Origin: Halobacillus yeomjeoni
GTDB taxonomy: Bacteria > Bacillota > Bacilli > Bacillales > Halobacillaceae
Direction of reading: 5' to 3'
Assembly (NCBI RefSeq): GCF_020171525.1
Contig: NZ_JAIVAI010000003.1
Coordinates: forward strand, 62,001-126,000
DNA: 64,000 nt
The notes beneath the pieces are model-generated. The model ran no database searches. It was not told the origin of the DNA and worked only from the letters and a program-made list of their open reading frames with translations. Shown here one piece after another: positions 20,609 to 28,737 of the stretch. The position numbers and the translations under genes are program-made. How positions within the stretch are numbered: position 1 is the stretch's first letter; each line of letters starts with the position of its first letter.

Positions 20609-20941
20609 ATGAACCAATCTTCCAACAAAATTCAAAACCCTGAAACGGAAATACCAAAAACGCCACAAATGAATGAGCGTGATTTTCTGAATGACCAACT
20701 TGCTACAGAAAAATACATGACAGCGTCCTATAACATCGCCTTGAATGAAGCAAGCAACCAGACGCTTTATCAAGATTTAGCTACTGTTTTTAAGGAAACT
20801 CAGGACTGCCAAAGAAATCTTTATAATTTGATGTTCAAAAACGGATGGTACGGCGTTGAGCAGGAGCAGGAGCAGAAAATCCAACAGGCTTATCAACAAT
20901 TTACGGGCTACAAATCCCAACTCCCTTACACCATTCAATAG
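20609..20941 (+). CDS. CotF-like spore coat family protein (110 aa)
   Basis: 110 residues of the coat F type: a polar N-terminal 25 residues, a four-helix-like core with NDQLATEKYMTASYNIALNEA, and the usual end with aromatic residues (MFKNGWYGVEQ, YTIQ). It follows the previous gene by 17 bases with its own GAGGAGG. These proteins resemble ferritin-like helical bundles and coat or germination proteins; the exact role is unknown. Confidence 0.78.
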   Translation: MNQSSNKIQNPETEIPKTPQMNERDFLNDQLATEKYMTASYNIALNEASNQTLYQDLATVFKETQDCQRNLYNLMFKNGWYGVEQEQEQKIQQAYQQFTGYKSQLPYTIQ

Positions 20942-20945
20942 AATT

Positions 20946-20975
20946 CACAAAAGCCCGGCGGTGCCGGGCTTTTAT
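20946..20975. terminator. Bidirectional terminator between the coat pair and the CopZ-like gene
   Basis: AAAAGCCCGGC and GCCGGGCTTTT form a 10-11 bp GC-rich stem with a four-base loop and T tracts in both orientations, serving convergent genes. Confidence 0.88.
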
Positions 20976-20976
20976 T

Positions 20977-21183
20977 TTATCCTACCGGGTCATATCCTTG
21001 GGCTTCAATCGCTTCTTTCATCAACCCTTTGGAAACAAAGGCTTCATCATAGGTAACGTCCACTTTACCGCTCTCCAAATGAACCTCTACTCCATGGACA
21101 CCTTCTAACTCTTCCAGGGCCCCTTTGACAGCTTTTTCACAATGTTCACAAGTCATTCCATTCACTTCTAATGTCATTTGCAT
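20977..21183 (-). CDS. CopZ-like heavy-metal-binding chaperone
   Basis: 68 residues, a single HMA domain with the metal site G-M-T-C-E-H-C near residues 9-15. Copper chaperones of this type hand Cu(I) to a CopA ATPase. No ATPase or CsoR regulator gene is adjacent, so it is an orphan here. The start at 21183 follows GAAAGGTGG; the longer frame adds 26 unsupported residues. The stop codon abuts the shared terminator. Confidence 0.85.
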   Translation of the reverse strand: MQMTLEVNGMTCEHCEKAVKGALEELEGVHGVEVHLESGKVDVTYDEAFVSKGLMKEAIEAQGYDPVG

Positions 21184-21451
21184 GATTTTTCCACCTTTCT
21201 TGGTATTGTTATTCAAATGAATTTTTATTGTAAAAATATCCTTATAAGTCATATTCCACATTTTAGGTGGCTTATAACTTCTAAGTGTATAAAAAGCAGG
21301 AGAAATCAGTTTTAGGCAATGACAGAAATGATTTTTTAGACCGACGGGGTTAAAAATTATGATACAGTAATTATTCTAGTAGTTGTTATGTAAAAAGAGG
21401 TTTTGGAGCGATTGTTATTCACAAAAAATAAAGGGAAAAAAGGAGTAAAAG

Positions 21452-21829
21452 ATGAGACAAACAATTTATTTAGGGGTTGCTCTAGGCGGCGGCTTAGGAG
21501 CGGTTTTCCGTTACCTCATCACCCACACATTCCCATATAAAAGCGGATTTCCTTTAAGCACGTTGATGATTAACCTTATTGGATGTTTTGTACTTAGTTT
21601 TTCATATCAATTTTTTAAGAGATATTTCACAATCAACCTTGTCTTTCAAAAAGCTCTTACCACCGGTCTGATCGGGAGCTTTACGACTTTCTCAGCATTT
21701 ACTGTAGAATTTGCTCATCTTTCGAACCAATCTATTGGTTTATCTTCTTTGTATATCGGGCTTACGGTGGTGGGAGGTTTGTTGATGACCTTTGCCGGCC
21801 ATAAGTGGGGGGAGAAAGTGATCAAATGA
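21452..21829 (+). CDS. crcB: Fluoride channel subunit FluC/CrcB (first of a pair)
   Basis: 125 residues with four membrane segments. It has the CrcB signatures: N-terminal GGGLGAVFRY, the NLIGCF helix and the GSFTTFSAF segment carrying the phenylalanine box and the Na+-coordinating bend. Fluc channels are dual-topology dimers that expel F-. Many Firmicutes use two different genes for opposite-facing subunits; this and the next gene form such a pair. AAAAAAGGAG lies before the ATG. No fluoride riboswitch is visible upstream. Confidence 0.92.
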   Translation: MRQTIYLGVALGGGLGAVFRYLITHTFPYKSGFPLSTLMINLIGCFVLSFSYQFFKRYFTINLVFQKALTTGLIGSFTTFSAFTVEFAHLSNQSIGLSSLYIGLTVVGGLLMTFAGHKWGEKVIK

Positions 21830-22170
21830 ATTTATTATTTGTTTTTATTGGTGGAATGGCAGGTGCAATCTTACGTTTGGAGATCAGTCATCGATTGAAC
21901 AAATCAAATCAAATTCCATGGGGGACATTTTTTGCCAACTTCACCGGCGGACTCTTGCTTGGCGGCCTGATCCTGTGGCACCGCCAAACAGATGTGGCCG
22001 ACTGGCTCTGGTTATTGTCAGCCACAGGCTTTTGCGGAGGTTATACCACCTATTCTACTTTCAGCTATGAAGTCTTTCACCTTTACAGCCAAGGGGAAAG
22101 AAAAGAAGCATTTTTTTACTTACTAACTTCCATAGGAGCAACCATACTTGGTGTTTTGATCATCTTATAA
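21826..22170 (+). CDS. crcB: Fluoride channel subunit FluC/CrcB (second of a pair)
   Basis: 114 residues, four membrane segments, with NFTGGLLLGG and GGYTTYSTFSYE, matching the second-type CrcB with G-Y-T-T-Y-S-T-F in place of G-S-F-T-T-F-S. Its ATG overlaps the stop codon of the first gene (ATGA), which gives coupled translation and suggests a heterodimer with opposite topology. A GTG at 21805 is in frame but has no Shine-Dalgarno. Confidence 0.92.
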   Translation: MNLLFVFIGGMAGAILRLEISHRLNKSNQIPWGTFFANFTGGLLLGGLILWHRQTDVADWLWLLSATGFCGGYTTYSTFSYEVFHLYSQGERKEAFFYLLTSIGATILGVLIIL

Positions 22171-22171
22171 C

Positions 22172-22204
22172 AAAGACCTTTCCTTATTTTAAGGAAAGGT
22201 CTAA
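22172..22204. terminator. Bidirectional terminator between crcB and the PAS-STAS operon
   Basis: A 13-bp stem (AGACCTTTCCTTA with TAAGGAAAGGTCT). The stop codon of the convergent STAS gene lies within the right arm. Confidence 0.75.
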
Positions 22205-22959
22205 TTCGTACAATATTTTTGTATGGCCTCTTGGAGGGTACTCATAAAATTCAATTCAGAAGGTAAAGGCATCTCTTTCAACTCTCTTGCCTGCTGCGGT
22301 TTAACTCCGATGATTTTGACCTTGACACCCATTAAGAACAAAGAGGAGATGACATTATTTAATACAGTAATTCCTTCTCTTTTCAATTCTCCCACAGCTG
22401 TAAAGTCAAAAAACACCCGATCGATGCCTTCTTTTTGTGCAGAACGAACAATATGATCTTCAACTGCAAATAATTTTTCTTCAGTAAGATTACCGAACAG
22501 CGGAATCAGTGCCGTCTCTTCGTTTAATTCTATAAATGGTGCAGACAATAGATTGTTCTGCTTGACTGCTTCTTCAAGCTTTTCCTTTTCCTCAAGCAGC
22601 TGGAGGTTGCTCTCATTCAGACGAGACCTTAATTTAGCTAAGCTTTCCGTCACTTTTTGCAGTTGATTGCCTTTGAGGTGAACTAAAACTTTTGCATGCA
22701 GGTCACTATCCCACAAAACATGCAGATCGGCGAGCTGGAATTCTCCTCCACTTTTTTTGAAGTTAATTTCAACCGTAACTTTTATAGTTTCCGGTCGTAC
22801 CATCTTCTGAAATTTCTCATGACTTTCTTCGTCCAGTAGTTGGAGAAAATTATTGGCGAGCCCCAATTCTTCTTCCGCTTCGTTAGAATAGCCGACAATA
22901 TTATAATTCTTATCAATGACATAAAAAGGTAGGGGTAGTGATTGTTCAACTCGTTTCAT
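22201..22959 (-). CDS. PAS-coiled coil-STAS protein (RsbR-like)
   Basis: 252 residues in three parts: a PAS-like sensor (about 8-100, beginning PLPFYVIDKNYNIVGYS), a charged coiled-coil linker (about 100-138), and a C-terminal STAS domain (about 142-248) with FFDFTAVGELK and KVKIIGVKPQQARE. The layout is that of RsbR-type stressosome proteins, with PAS in place of the globin-like N terminus. The STAS positions where RsbR carries its phosphorylated threonines appear to be Arg/Lys and Glu, so switching by an RsbT-like kinase is doubtful. The ATG at 22959 lies 14 bp inside the preceding cobalamin-protein gene, which makes them translationally coupled. Function unknown; last gene of a four-gene operon. 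Confidence 0.8.
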   Translation of the reverse strand: MKRVEQSLPLPFYVIDKNYNIVGYSNEAEEELGLANNFLQLLDEESHEKFQKMVRPETIKVTVEINFKKSGGEFQLADLHVLWDSDLHAKVLVHLKGNQLQKVTESLAKLRSRLNESNLQLLEEKEKLEEAVKQNNLLSAPFIELNEETALIPLFGNLTEEKLFAVEDHIVRSAQKEGIDRVFFDFTAVGELKREGITVLNNVISSLFLMGVKVKIIGVKPQQARELKEMPLPSELNFMSTLQEAIQKYCTN

Positions 22960-23605
22960 TATATATACTTTCCACTCCCTCTTGGAGCCACTCTTCAAGG
23001 TGCTTCAAATCTCTGATTACTATGACTTGATTGGATTCCAAATCACTCAAGCCATAAGACTTTGCCATACGTCCCCCTATCAACAACTTGGGTCTCCAAT
23101 CCAAATGAGCCAATTCGTGTATGATGTTTTTCAGAGTAGACAAACGGTAGGATAATGCGGCTGATATACCTATTACATCAGGTTTGAACTTATGAAGCTG
23201 ACTCAATGAATGCTCAAGCCGCAGATTGGGTCCCAGATACCTGACTTTCCAGCCTTCCGCTCTGAAAGTGTTAGCTGCCATTTTCAAGCCTATGTAATGC
23301 TGCTCTTCTTCCACACCAAATAACATGACTTTCGGCTGCTTATTTGAGGAGTTGACTCCTTCAGATAAATTCGTCTCAAGCTTAGAAATGATGAAATCAC
23401 ATATTCCAGTCGCTAGATGCTCGTCTGCAACGGTTATTTTATTTTTTTCCCACAGTTCTCCGATATAATACATAGCTGGAGTAAGAATATCTTCAAATAA
23501 ATATAATTGTGGGTGATCGATTAATAAAGTTTCAACATATTCTAAAGCTTTTTCCTCTTCGCCGTCTAAAAACAAATGAGCAAGGGTCTCATGATGGTTA
23601 ATCAA
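22946..23605 (-). CDS. Cobalamin-binding regulatory protein (B12-binding_2 plus B12-binding)
   Basis: 219 residues. The N-terminal helical domain (about 1-85) has the W-x(9)-E-H signature of methyltransferase/CarH-type caps (LWEKNKITVADEHLATG), and the Rossmann-like domain (about 90-210) has the cobalamin motif as E101-x-His103-x-x-G106, where His103 would be the lower cobalt ligand and Glu replaces the usual Asp. No DNA-binding domain and no methyltransferase partner are present, so it is probably a B12-dependent sensor working through proteins, like the light-sensing caps of CarH. Two bases separate it from the gene before and it overlaps the STAS gene after it. Confidence 0.82.
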   Translation of the reverse strand: MINHHETLAHLFLDGEEEKALEYVETLLIDHPQLYLFEDILTPAMYYIGELWEKNKITVADEHLATGICDFIISKLETNLSEGVNSSNKQPKVMLFGVEEEQHYIGLKMAANTFRAEGWKVRYLGPNLRLEHSLSQLHKFKPDVIGISAALSYRLSTLKNIIHELAHLDWRPKLLIGGRMAKSYGLSDLESNQVIVIRDLKHLEEWLQEGVESIYNETS

Positions 23606-23607
23606 TG

Positions 23608-23982
23608 CTATTCCTCCTCATGCCAAAGAGTATGCATATGTTCAATAGCAGACTGTAAATAGTTTTTATAGCAGATAACTTCGTCCTGCGAATCCCACGA
23701 TTTTTCCCCTAACAATCTTAGCAGCCTTTCGAAATTGTCAACGATTAAATGGCTGTCAACTCCTCTGGAAGTCAAAACATTGTTGAGCCATTTCGTATAA
23801 TCGATAAAAAGCACTTCACTTTTCATATCACAAGCAGCCGCCAAGTGATCAAGGTGATGGTAGTTATCTTCTTTCGTACGCTCAATACCATTTTCACCAA
23901 ACTTCTCCCATAAAAATGGATAAGCTTGATAGATTTCATCCGTCACTTTAGAAACCAAATATTCTTTCTCTTCTCTATTCAT
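23608..23982 (-). CDS. Helical protein of unknown family in the B12-STAS operon
   Basis: 124 residues, predicted all-helical, with conserved-looking His-rich and aromatic positions (NYHHLDHLAAA about residues 40-50, LFIDYTKWLNNVLTSRGV about 58-75). I do not recognise the family; size and helix pattern recall the globin-like N-terminal domains of RsbR proteins, and the histidines could bind heme or another ligand, but this is conjecture. The start codon overlaps the stop of the preceding gene (ATGA), so all four genes are coupled. Confidence 0.65.
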   Translation of the reverse strand: MNREEKEYLVSKVTDEIYQAYPFLWEKFGENGIERTKEDNYHHLDHLAAACDMKSEVLFIDYTKWLNNVLTSRGVDSHLIVDNFERLLRLLGEKSWDSQDEVICYKNYLQSAIEHMHTLWHEEE

Positions 23983-24284
23983 TCAGCAACGACCTCATAT
24001 TTCTTTACTTTGGGAACAATGCCCTGCAGCTCTTGATCAGGGTATTGCTTTTCCAACTCATGTATTTTCTTGAATTGTTCACTCCGAGCCCAGTTCAAAT
24101 ACGCTTGCTTTGACTCCCATTCCAGATGAACCGTCAACTCTCCGGGTTTCCGGTCATTTTGAAGTAGTTGGAAAGATAAGAAACCCTCTGCTTCATCAAC
24201 GAGACGGGAGCGGTTTCTGTAAATCTCTATCAAATCGTCCGCCTTATGTTCAGGTACAGTTACTGTGGAGTCTACAACAAACAT
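23979..24284 (-). CDS. Antibiotic-biosynthesis-monooxygenase (ABM)-fold protein, heme monooxygenase-like
   Basis: 101 residues, dimeric alpha-beta ABM fold. It has the Trp56, Trp65 and His75 spacing (LEWESKQAYLNWARSEQFKKIHE region) that in HmoA/HmoB and IsdG proteins contributes to heme binding, but the catalytic Asn near residue 6 is absent (Asp-Ser-Thr instead). It may bind heme or another porphyrin-like ligand without cleaving it, or have another substrate. It is the first gene of the operon with cobalamin-binding and STAS proteins; GGAG precedes the ATG. Confidence 0.75.
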   Translation of the reverse strand: MFVVDSTVTVPEHKADDLIEIYRNRSRLVDEAEGFLSFQLLQNDRKPGELTVHLEWESKQAYLNWARSEQFKKIHELEKQYPDQELQGIVPKVKKYEVVAE

Positions 24285-24373
24285 AAATAATTCTCCATTC
24301 TATCATTTTATCTATATAGTATTTTACCATATTAATTATTTGGTTGTATAACGATTGAATGGAAGAGAAAATA

Positions 24374-24404
24374 CAAAAAAAGCGCCGGAAACTCCGGCGC
24401 TTTA
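24374..24404 (-). terminator. Terminator after the release-factor-like gene
   Basis: AAAGCGCCGGA and TCCGGCGCTTT form an 11-bp stem with a three-base loop followed by TTTTTTT on the minus strand. Confidence 0.88.
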
Positions 24405-24409
24405 CTTTA

Positions 24410-25219
24410 TTAATATTGAACGACTTCATCAATGACATGCATTTCTTCATGATCAAGCAGGTTTTTGTTAATAAGTTCATCTGCTTCTTTATTCATGTGA
24501 TCCTGCAAGTCACGCAACTCTTCTTTATCACCAACGAGATAGATTTTTTCCCAGCCGTAATCCTTGGCCATTTTATCAATCTTCGGTGCGATACTCTTAT
24601 ACCAGCGGTAGCGGTTTGCTTCAAAACGCTCCTGGAACTGATCCTGCTTGGAGTTCTTTGCACCACCTGAGCCCATGGAAGGCTGAGCGCGGTGAGGCCC
24701 TTGGTGTTGTCTCCAATCATCCGTATCCAAGTCCAATTCGAACAACTGTGTATCATTCAAATTACCCAATTCTGCATCAATTAACTTGATTTGATTTTTC
24801 TGAGTCAAAACAATACCGGTTTTAGGGAATTCACTCTGCATCTTTTTCAGTTGATCCAGTACAGGCGTTTCTTCCCAATAAAATTCTGTTTTCACAGGCA
24901 TTTGGAAACGCTCTGCAAACCAAACGGTATCGTCCCCTGTAGCAAACAGCACGACACTTTTTGCAAAGTGCTGCTCGTTTTCTTCAATGAACTGTTCTAC
25001 CTTTTCTTTGACAGCCCAATAGTTACGTTTTTCATCTGAATCTCCATCTTCCTGCAGATAGGATTCAAAATTGTTCAACCCGTTTTTCAAATGTATTTTC
25101 CATTCCCCGCCTTGCTGATCAGGGTCTGAAGGGTCGGTGTTTAGATACATAGTAAAAACTTTTTGTGGTTTTTGCAGGTGTACTTGTTCTAATTTCTTGA
25201 TTTCTTTATTTAAATCCAT
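24410..25219 (-). CDS. Bacterial release-factor-like (VLRF1/baeRF family) protein
   Basis: 269 residues. The central and C-terminal parts resemble the aeRF1/Vms1-like release-factor fold found in bacteria (baeRF/VLRF1): FTMYLNTDPSD at the start, a beta strand VLTQKNQIKLID, a Gln/His/Gly-rich loop near residues 165-185 where the catalytic GGQ-type loop sits (QHQGPHRAQPSMGSGG), then the KIYLVGDKEELRDL C-terminal strand-helix. Vms1-like proteins release peptides from stalled ribosomes; in Bacillus these members are uncharacterised. Alone in its transcription unit, with an own terminator. Confidence 0.65.
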   Translation of the reverse strand: MDLNKEIKKLEQVHLQKPQKVFTMYLNTDPSDPDQQGGEWKIHLKNGLNNFESYLQEDGDSDEKRNYWAVKEKVEQFIEENEQHFAKSVVLFATGDDTVWFAERFQMPVKTEFYWEETPVLDQLKKMQSEFPKTGIVLTQKNQIKLIDAELGNLNDTQLFELDLDTDDWRQHQGPHRAQPSMGSGGAKNSKQDQFQERFEANRYRWYKSIAPKIDKMAKDYGWEKIYLVGDKEELRDLQDHMNKEADELINKNLLDHEEMHVIDEVVQY

Positions 25220-25300
25220 AAAACAGCGACTCCTTTCAAGTGTTTAGAATGACTTCTAGTAATATGTTTCCTGAAAAAGGAGTGCGTAAACTTTTAAATA

Positions 25301-26518
25301 TTACTTTTCTCTATTTTTCATTTCCTTCAGCTCTTGTTCCCATTGAGTGATTATTTGAATGAACCTCTTCAGCTCATCATTTTCAATAATTTTCTGACCA
25401 TACCGTACTTCATAATAAACCTCTGCATTTCCTCTAAGACCTATTCTTTTGAACCATTCGTCTACGGTCTCATTCGCTCCTCTTCCCAAACCATATTCAT
25501 CTGCAAACGCTTCAAATCGCTCAAATTCCTTCCTTATTCCCCCTTGTGCACGGGAATATTTGAAATTGAATGGAATCCAAGAATAATCGATCTGATTATT
25601 CGATACTAAACCCTGATAACTCCCATCTTGATTCTCTGCTATACAGCCTGTCCCTCTTTTCCTGAACCTGTACATGACATAAAGTACAATCAGTGAGATA
25701 ACTATTATCAGAATGAACATTCCTGTTTCCGTAGCTTCGGCTATCTTTTGTGCAGTTCCGCCATCATAATCCTTATTATTTATAATTGAGGAATCTTTTA
25801 AATTATCCATATCAAGCGTTGGTTTTGTCCCTTGCTTTAAAGGTTGAAATAGTGCAAAGTCAAAACCCATCCAATTCAATAATTGAATCGTTCCATCCAG
25901 TCCACCTAATAAGAGAGAATGGAAAATCGTAAGGACCTTTCCAAGCATGATCCGCAATGGTTGGAGGATGTATAAGAAAACAGCCATGCTGATCATGAAG
26001 AAAAATGTCACCAATAAGAAGGACTGCCATTTTATTTTGTTTTCTCGACCAGAAGCCTGAGCATAATGAAATAGGAAGGATCCACCTAAAACGACGAAGT
26101 ATTGAAGAACAAGCATTAAAACCAACTCAAATTCTCTAAAAAACAAAGATGTTACAAATCCGATGATAGTAGTCAGGAACAAAATAGTTGTTCCGTTATT
26201 ATTGAAGGCGTCTTGTTCAATTCGTATGTATCTATAAATGAAAAAGGTTCCCGTTATGATAGTGACCACGATATTTAAATTCAGTAGATATCCCAGTCCA
26301 ATCACTGCAATGCAGACTAATAAGAAAAGAAGCGAGTGACCTCTATACTTAGAAGAAATTGCTAATATCACCAATGTGAATAGGATGAGAAATAGATACG
26401 GCAAAAAGGAAATAGTTAAACTTGTCCATTGGGCAACAATGTAGAAGATAAAATAAAAGAATAGACCTTCAGCCAAAAATTTATAACTGACAGCAAGAAG
26501 ACTACTCCGTCCTGACAT
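25301..26518 (-). CDS. Membrane protein with C-terminal DUF4129, YebA/TgpA-like but lacking transglutaminase
   Basis: 405 residues: about seven hydrophobic segments in the first 210 residues, an extracellular loop of about 70 residues, another membrane segment (about 270-290) and a cytoplasmic DUF4129-like domain (VDEWFKRIGLRG...EVYYEVRYGQ). The B. subtilis counterpart YebA in the same operon is over 700 residues because it contains an extracytoplasmic transglutaminase domain between the membrane segments; here that domain is missing. It overlaps the DUF58 gene by 17 bp. Likely part of a MoxR-linked membrane assembly system, role unknown. Confidence 0.75.
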   Translation of the reverse strand: MSGRSSLLAVSYKFLAEGLFFYFIFYIVAQWTSLTISFLPYLFLILFTLVILAISSKYRGHSLLFLLVCIAVIGLGYLLNLNIVVTIITGTFFIYRYIRIEQDAFNNNGTTILFLTTIIGFVTSLFFREFELVLMLVLQYFVVLGGSFLFHYAQASGRENKIKWQSFLLVTFFFMISMAVFLYILQPLRIMLGKVLTIFHSLLLGGLDGTIQLLNWMGFDFALFQPLKQGTKPTLDMDNLKDSSIINNKDYDGGTAQKIAEATETGMFILIIVISLIVLYVMYRFRKRGTGCIAENQDGSYQGLVSNNQIDYSWIPFNFKYSRAQGGIRKEFERFEAFADEYGLGRGANETVDEWFKRIGLRGNAEVYYEVRYGQKIIENDELKRFIQIITQWEQELKEMKNREK

Positions 26519-27728
26519 AACTATTCATCCCTTTTTTTATAGGCTTCATTGTAGCGTAATCACCTTCATTGACCAGAGTGTAAACATTCAATCCTTTTGC
26601 CACCCATTCAGAGACGTAGCGGTATGATTCCTCCGTCATTTCTCCCAATATCAAAACTCCCTTCGCTTTAGACACTTGGAGATTAAAACGGTGCAGCATC
26701 TCTTCAAAGGCCATCAAATTTTGATCTTTACTCACTCTCGCAAGAAGTTCGATCGATTTTTTCAAGTGGTCTCTCCCTGTCCCTTCCCTTTGATGTAAAT
26801 AAGGCCGCTGATGAGGTCTCTTTCCATTGATCATCAGTTCATAAGGATAGTCTTTTTCAGCCGCTGTGTGACATAGAAAACTTGCATGGGAAAGCAGGGA
26901 TTCCAAAAGTGCCGACACATGCACATTTCCGAGACGTGTACGTTCCCCAATATTCACTAGTATCGCCCAGCTATAATCCACATTACGTTCATAGACTTTG
27001 GATTGCAGAGCGTTCATTTTAGCGCTTGCTTTCCAATGAATGCGATGGAATGGGTCTTGTGGTACATACTCCCTGGTACTTGTTGGTGTAAGACGGTCTT
27101 CATATGGGGATACAGTTGATAATTGTTTTCCAGGCCGCAGATGATAAACGTCTTCTAATCCGTAGACAGGCTTCATCTCTGGATAAACAATGATTTCCTT
27201 GTAATAAGGAGAGGTATATTTCATCGATAAATCTGTCAATTTCGTTAAATGGGGAAAATGATAGGTCAGGTCAGTAATTTTTGTTACACCTCTGGATTCA
27301 GCAATGATCGGGACTCTTACCTGCTTGTCTCCTCGTGACAAAAACGATAGAGGAAATCGGTAGATGTTTCCTTTTGGATTCCTGTGAGACAGATCTTCCT
27401 CACTACGGATAATAGGATTGGTTTGAAAAGAAATTACTCCATTTAATAGAGGAAATCTGGAAGTGTTCCGAAATCTGAAAACCAAGGAGGACTTTTCTCC
27501 AGGAAATAAACGAACTGAACTACGGTCTTCCTGCAATACAAAGCCATTTCCACTAAAGTGATCATATAGCTTGCTTGCTGTCCAGATGGTTAAAAGCAGA
27601 CATGAAGGAACTAAAACCATCCCCCCATTGATATATAATCCGATTCCTCCAGTCAAAAGAAGGAGAATTAATAGATAGTCATAAAATTTATGTTCTTCTT
27701 CCCTCGTTATTTTCTTCCATTGAATCAA
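26502..27728 (-). CDS. DUF58 domain protein (YeaD-like)
   Basis: 408 residues. Two N-terminal membrane segments (about 15-55) are followed by a beta-rich region and the DUF58 block (DPFHRIHWKASAKMNALQSKVYE, about 225-250), which has a von Willebrand factor A-like fold. DUF58 proteins almost always pair with a MoxR ATPase, as here: the ATG overlaps the end of moxR by four bases (ATGA). The complex is thought to help maturation or chaperoning of partner proteins; targets are not known in Bacillus. Confidence 0.85.
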   Translation of the reverse strand: MIQWKKITREEEHKFYDYLLILLLLTGGIGLYINGGMVLVPSCLLLTIWTASKLYDHFSGNGFVLQEDRSSVRLFPGEKSSLVFRFRNTSRFPLLNGVISFQTNPIIRSEEDLSHRNPKGNIYRFPLSFLSRGDKQVRVPIIAESRGVTKITDLTYHFPHLTKLTDLSMKYTSPYYKEIIVYPEMKPVYGLEDVYHLRPGKQLSTVSPYEDRLTPTSTREYVPQDPFHRIHWKASAKMNALQSKVYERNVDYSWAILVNIGERTRLGNVHVSALLESLLSHASFLCHTAAEKDYPYELMINGKRPHQRPYLHQREGTGRDHLKKSIELLARVSKDQNLMAFEEMLHRFNLQVSKAKGVLILGEMTEESYRYVSEWVAKGLNVYTLVNEGDYATMKPIKKGMNSYVRTE

Positions 27729-28678
27729 ACTCTTCCACCTGCCTCCACAGGAACTGGAACCTGCTCAATAATTTCCTGCAGCACTTCAGCTTTCATTTTT
27801 CTTATAGATGCTTCCATCGATAATATGAGTCGATGTTCAAATACAAAAGGGGCTAACTTTTTTGCGTCTTCAGGAGTGATGAAATCCCTCCCCTTCAGTA
27901 ATGCTCCAGCCTGACAAGCTCTCATTAATGCCATAGCCCCTCGAGTACTTATGCCCAATTCCACATCTTTTGTATTTCTTGTTGCTCTGGCTAAATATAA
28001 GAGGTAATTTAAGGTGTCATCCCCTATAAAAACCTCTTTCACTTGTTTTCTAAGCTCTAGGATATCTTCTCTTTTTATCATCGGTTTAAGGGCATCGAAA
28101 GGTTCTTCAGTTTGGTATGTACGTAAGATACTCTTCTCTTCTTCCTCTGTAGGATACCCCATATCCACCTTGAAGAGAAAGCGGTCAAGTTGAGCCTCCG
28201 GTAAAGGAAAAGTTCCTACATTTCCTTCTACTGGGTTCTGTGTAGCAATAACAAGCAAGGGTGGATCTATATCCAGAGTTTCTCCATCAACAGTTGTTTG
28301 TTTTTCTTCCATGACCTCCAACAAACTTGACTGTGTTTTAGGCGTAGCACGGTTGATTTCATCCGCTAACAGAACATTAGTCATTACCGGACCTTCCCTA
28401 AGCTCAAATTCTTTAGTTTTTGGATTGAAGAACTGGATACCCGTAACATCTGTTGGCAGCACCTCAGGTGTAAACTGGATTCGTGAAAATTTTGCATCCA
28501 TCACTTTGGCAAAGCTTTTGGCTAACTTTGTTTTTCCTGATCCCGGTACACTTTCTAACAATACGTGTCCATCAGAGATCATGGCTGTAAAAAGCAGCTC
28601 AATCATTTCAGGTTTTCCTACAATAACTCGTGATATAGCTTCTTGTGCTTTTCGAACTTGCTCAAGATGAATAGACAT
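27725..28678 (-). CDS. MoxR-family AAA+ ATPase (YeaC-like)
   Basis: 317 residues. Walker A is in ESVPGSGKTKLAKS (about 38-51), Walker B in VLLADEINRA, with Sensor 1 ATQNP and the MoxR arginine-finger region QLDRFLFKVDMGYP. First gene of the three-gene moxR-DUF58-DUF4129 operon, GGAGG before its ATG. MoxR ATPases act as chaperones in assembling metal enzymes or membrane complexes, and the two downstream genes are its standard companions. Confidence 0.92.
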   Translation of the reverse strand: MSIHLEQVRKAQEAISRVIVGKPEMIELLFTAMISDGHVLLESVPGSGKTKLAKSFAKVMDAKFSRIQFTPEVLPTDVTGIQFFNPKTKEFELREGPVMTNVLLADEINRATPKTQSSLLEVMEEKQTTVDGETLDIDPPLLVIATQNPVEGNVGTFPLPEAQLDRFLFKVDMGYPTEEEEKSILRTYQTEEPFDALKPMIKREDILELRKQVKEVFIGDDTLNYLLYLARATRNTKDVELGISTRGAMALMRACQAGALLKGRDFITPEDAKKLAPFVFEHRLILSMEASIRKMKAEVLQEIIEQVPVPVEAGGRV

Positions 28679-28737
28679 AAGAACCTCCTATTATTACTTA
28701 TTTTTCCACTATATCAGAATATTCTGCATCATTCATA

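Noticed and set aside
21262-21451. Fluoride riboswitch upstream of crcB
   Set aside because: I looked for the crcB-motif core (GGCGATGG...GATGGCTCC type) and found no match; the leader is AT-rich without the pseudoknot elements.
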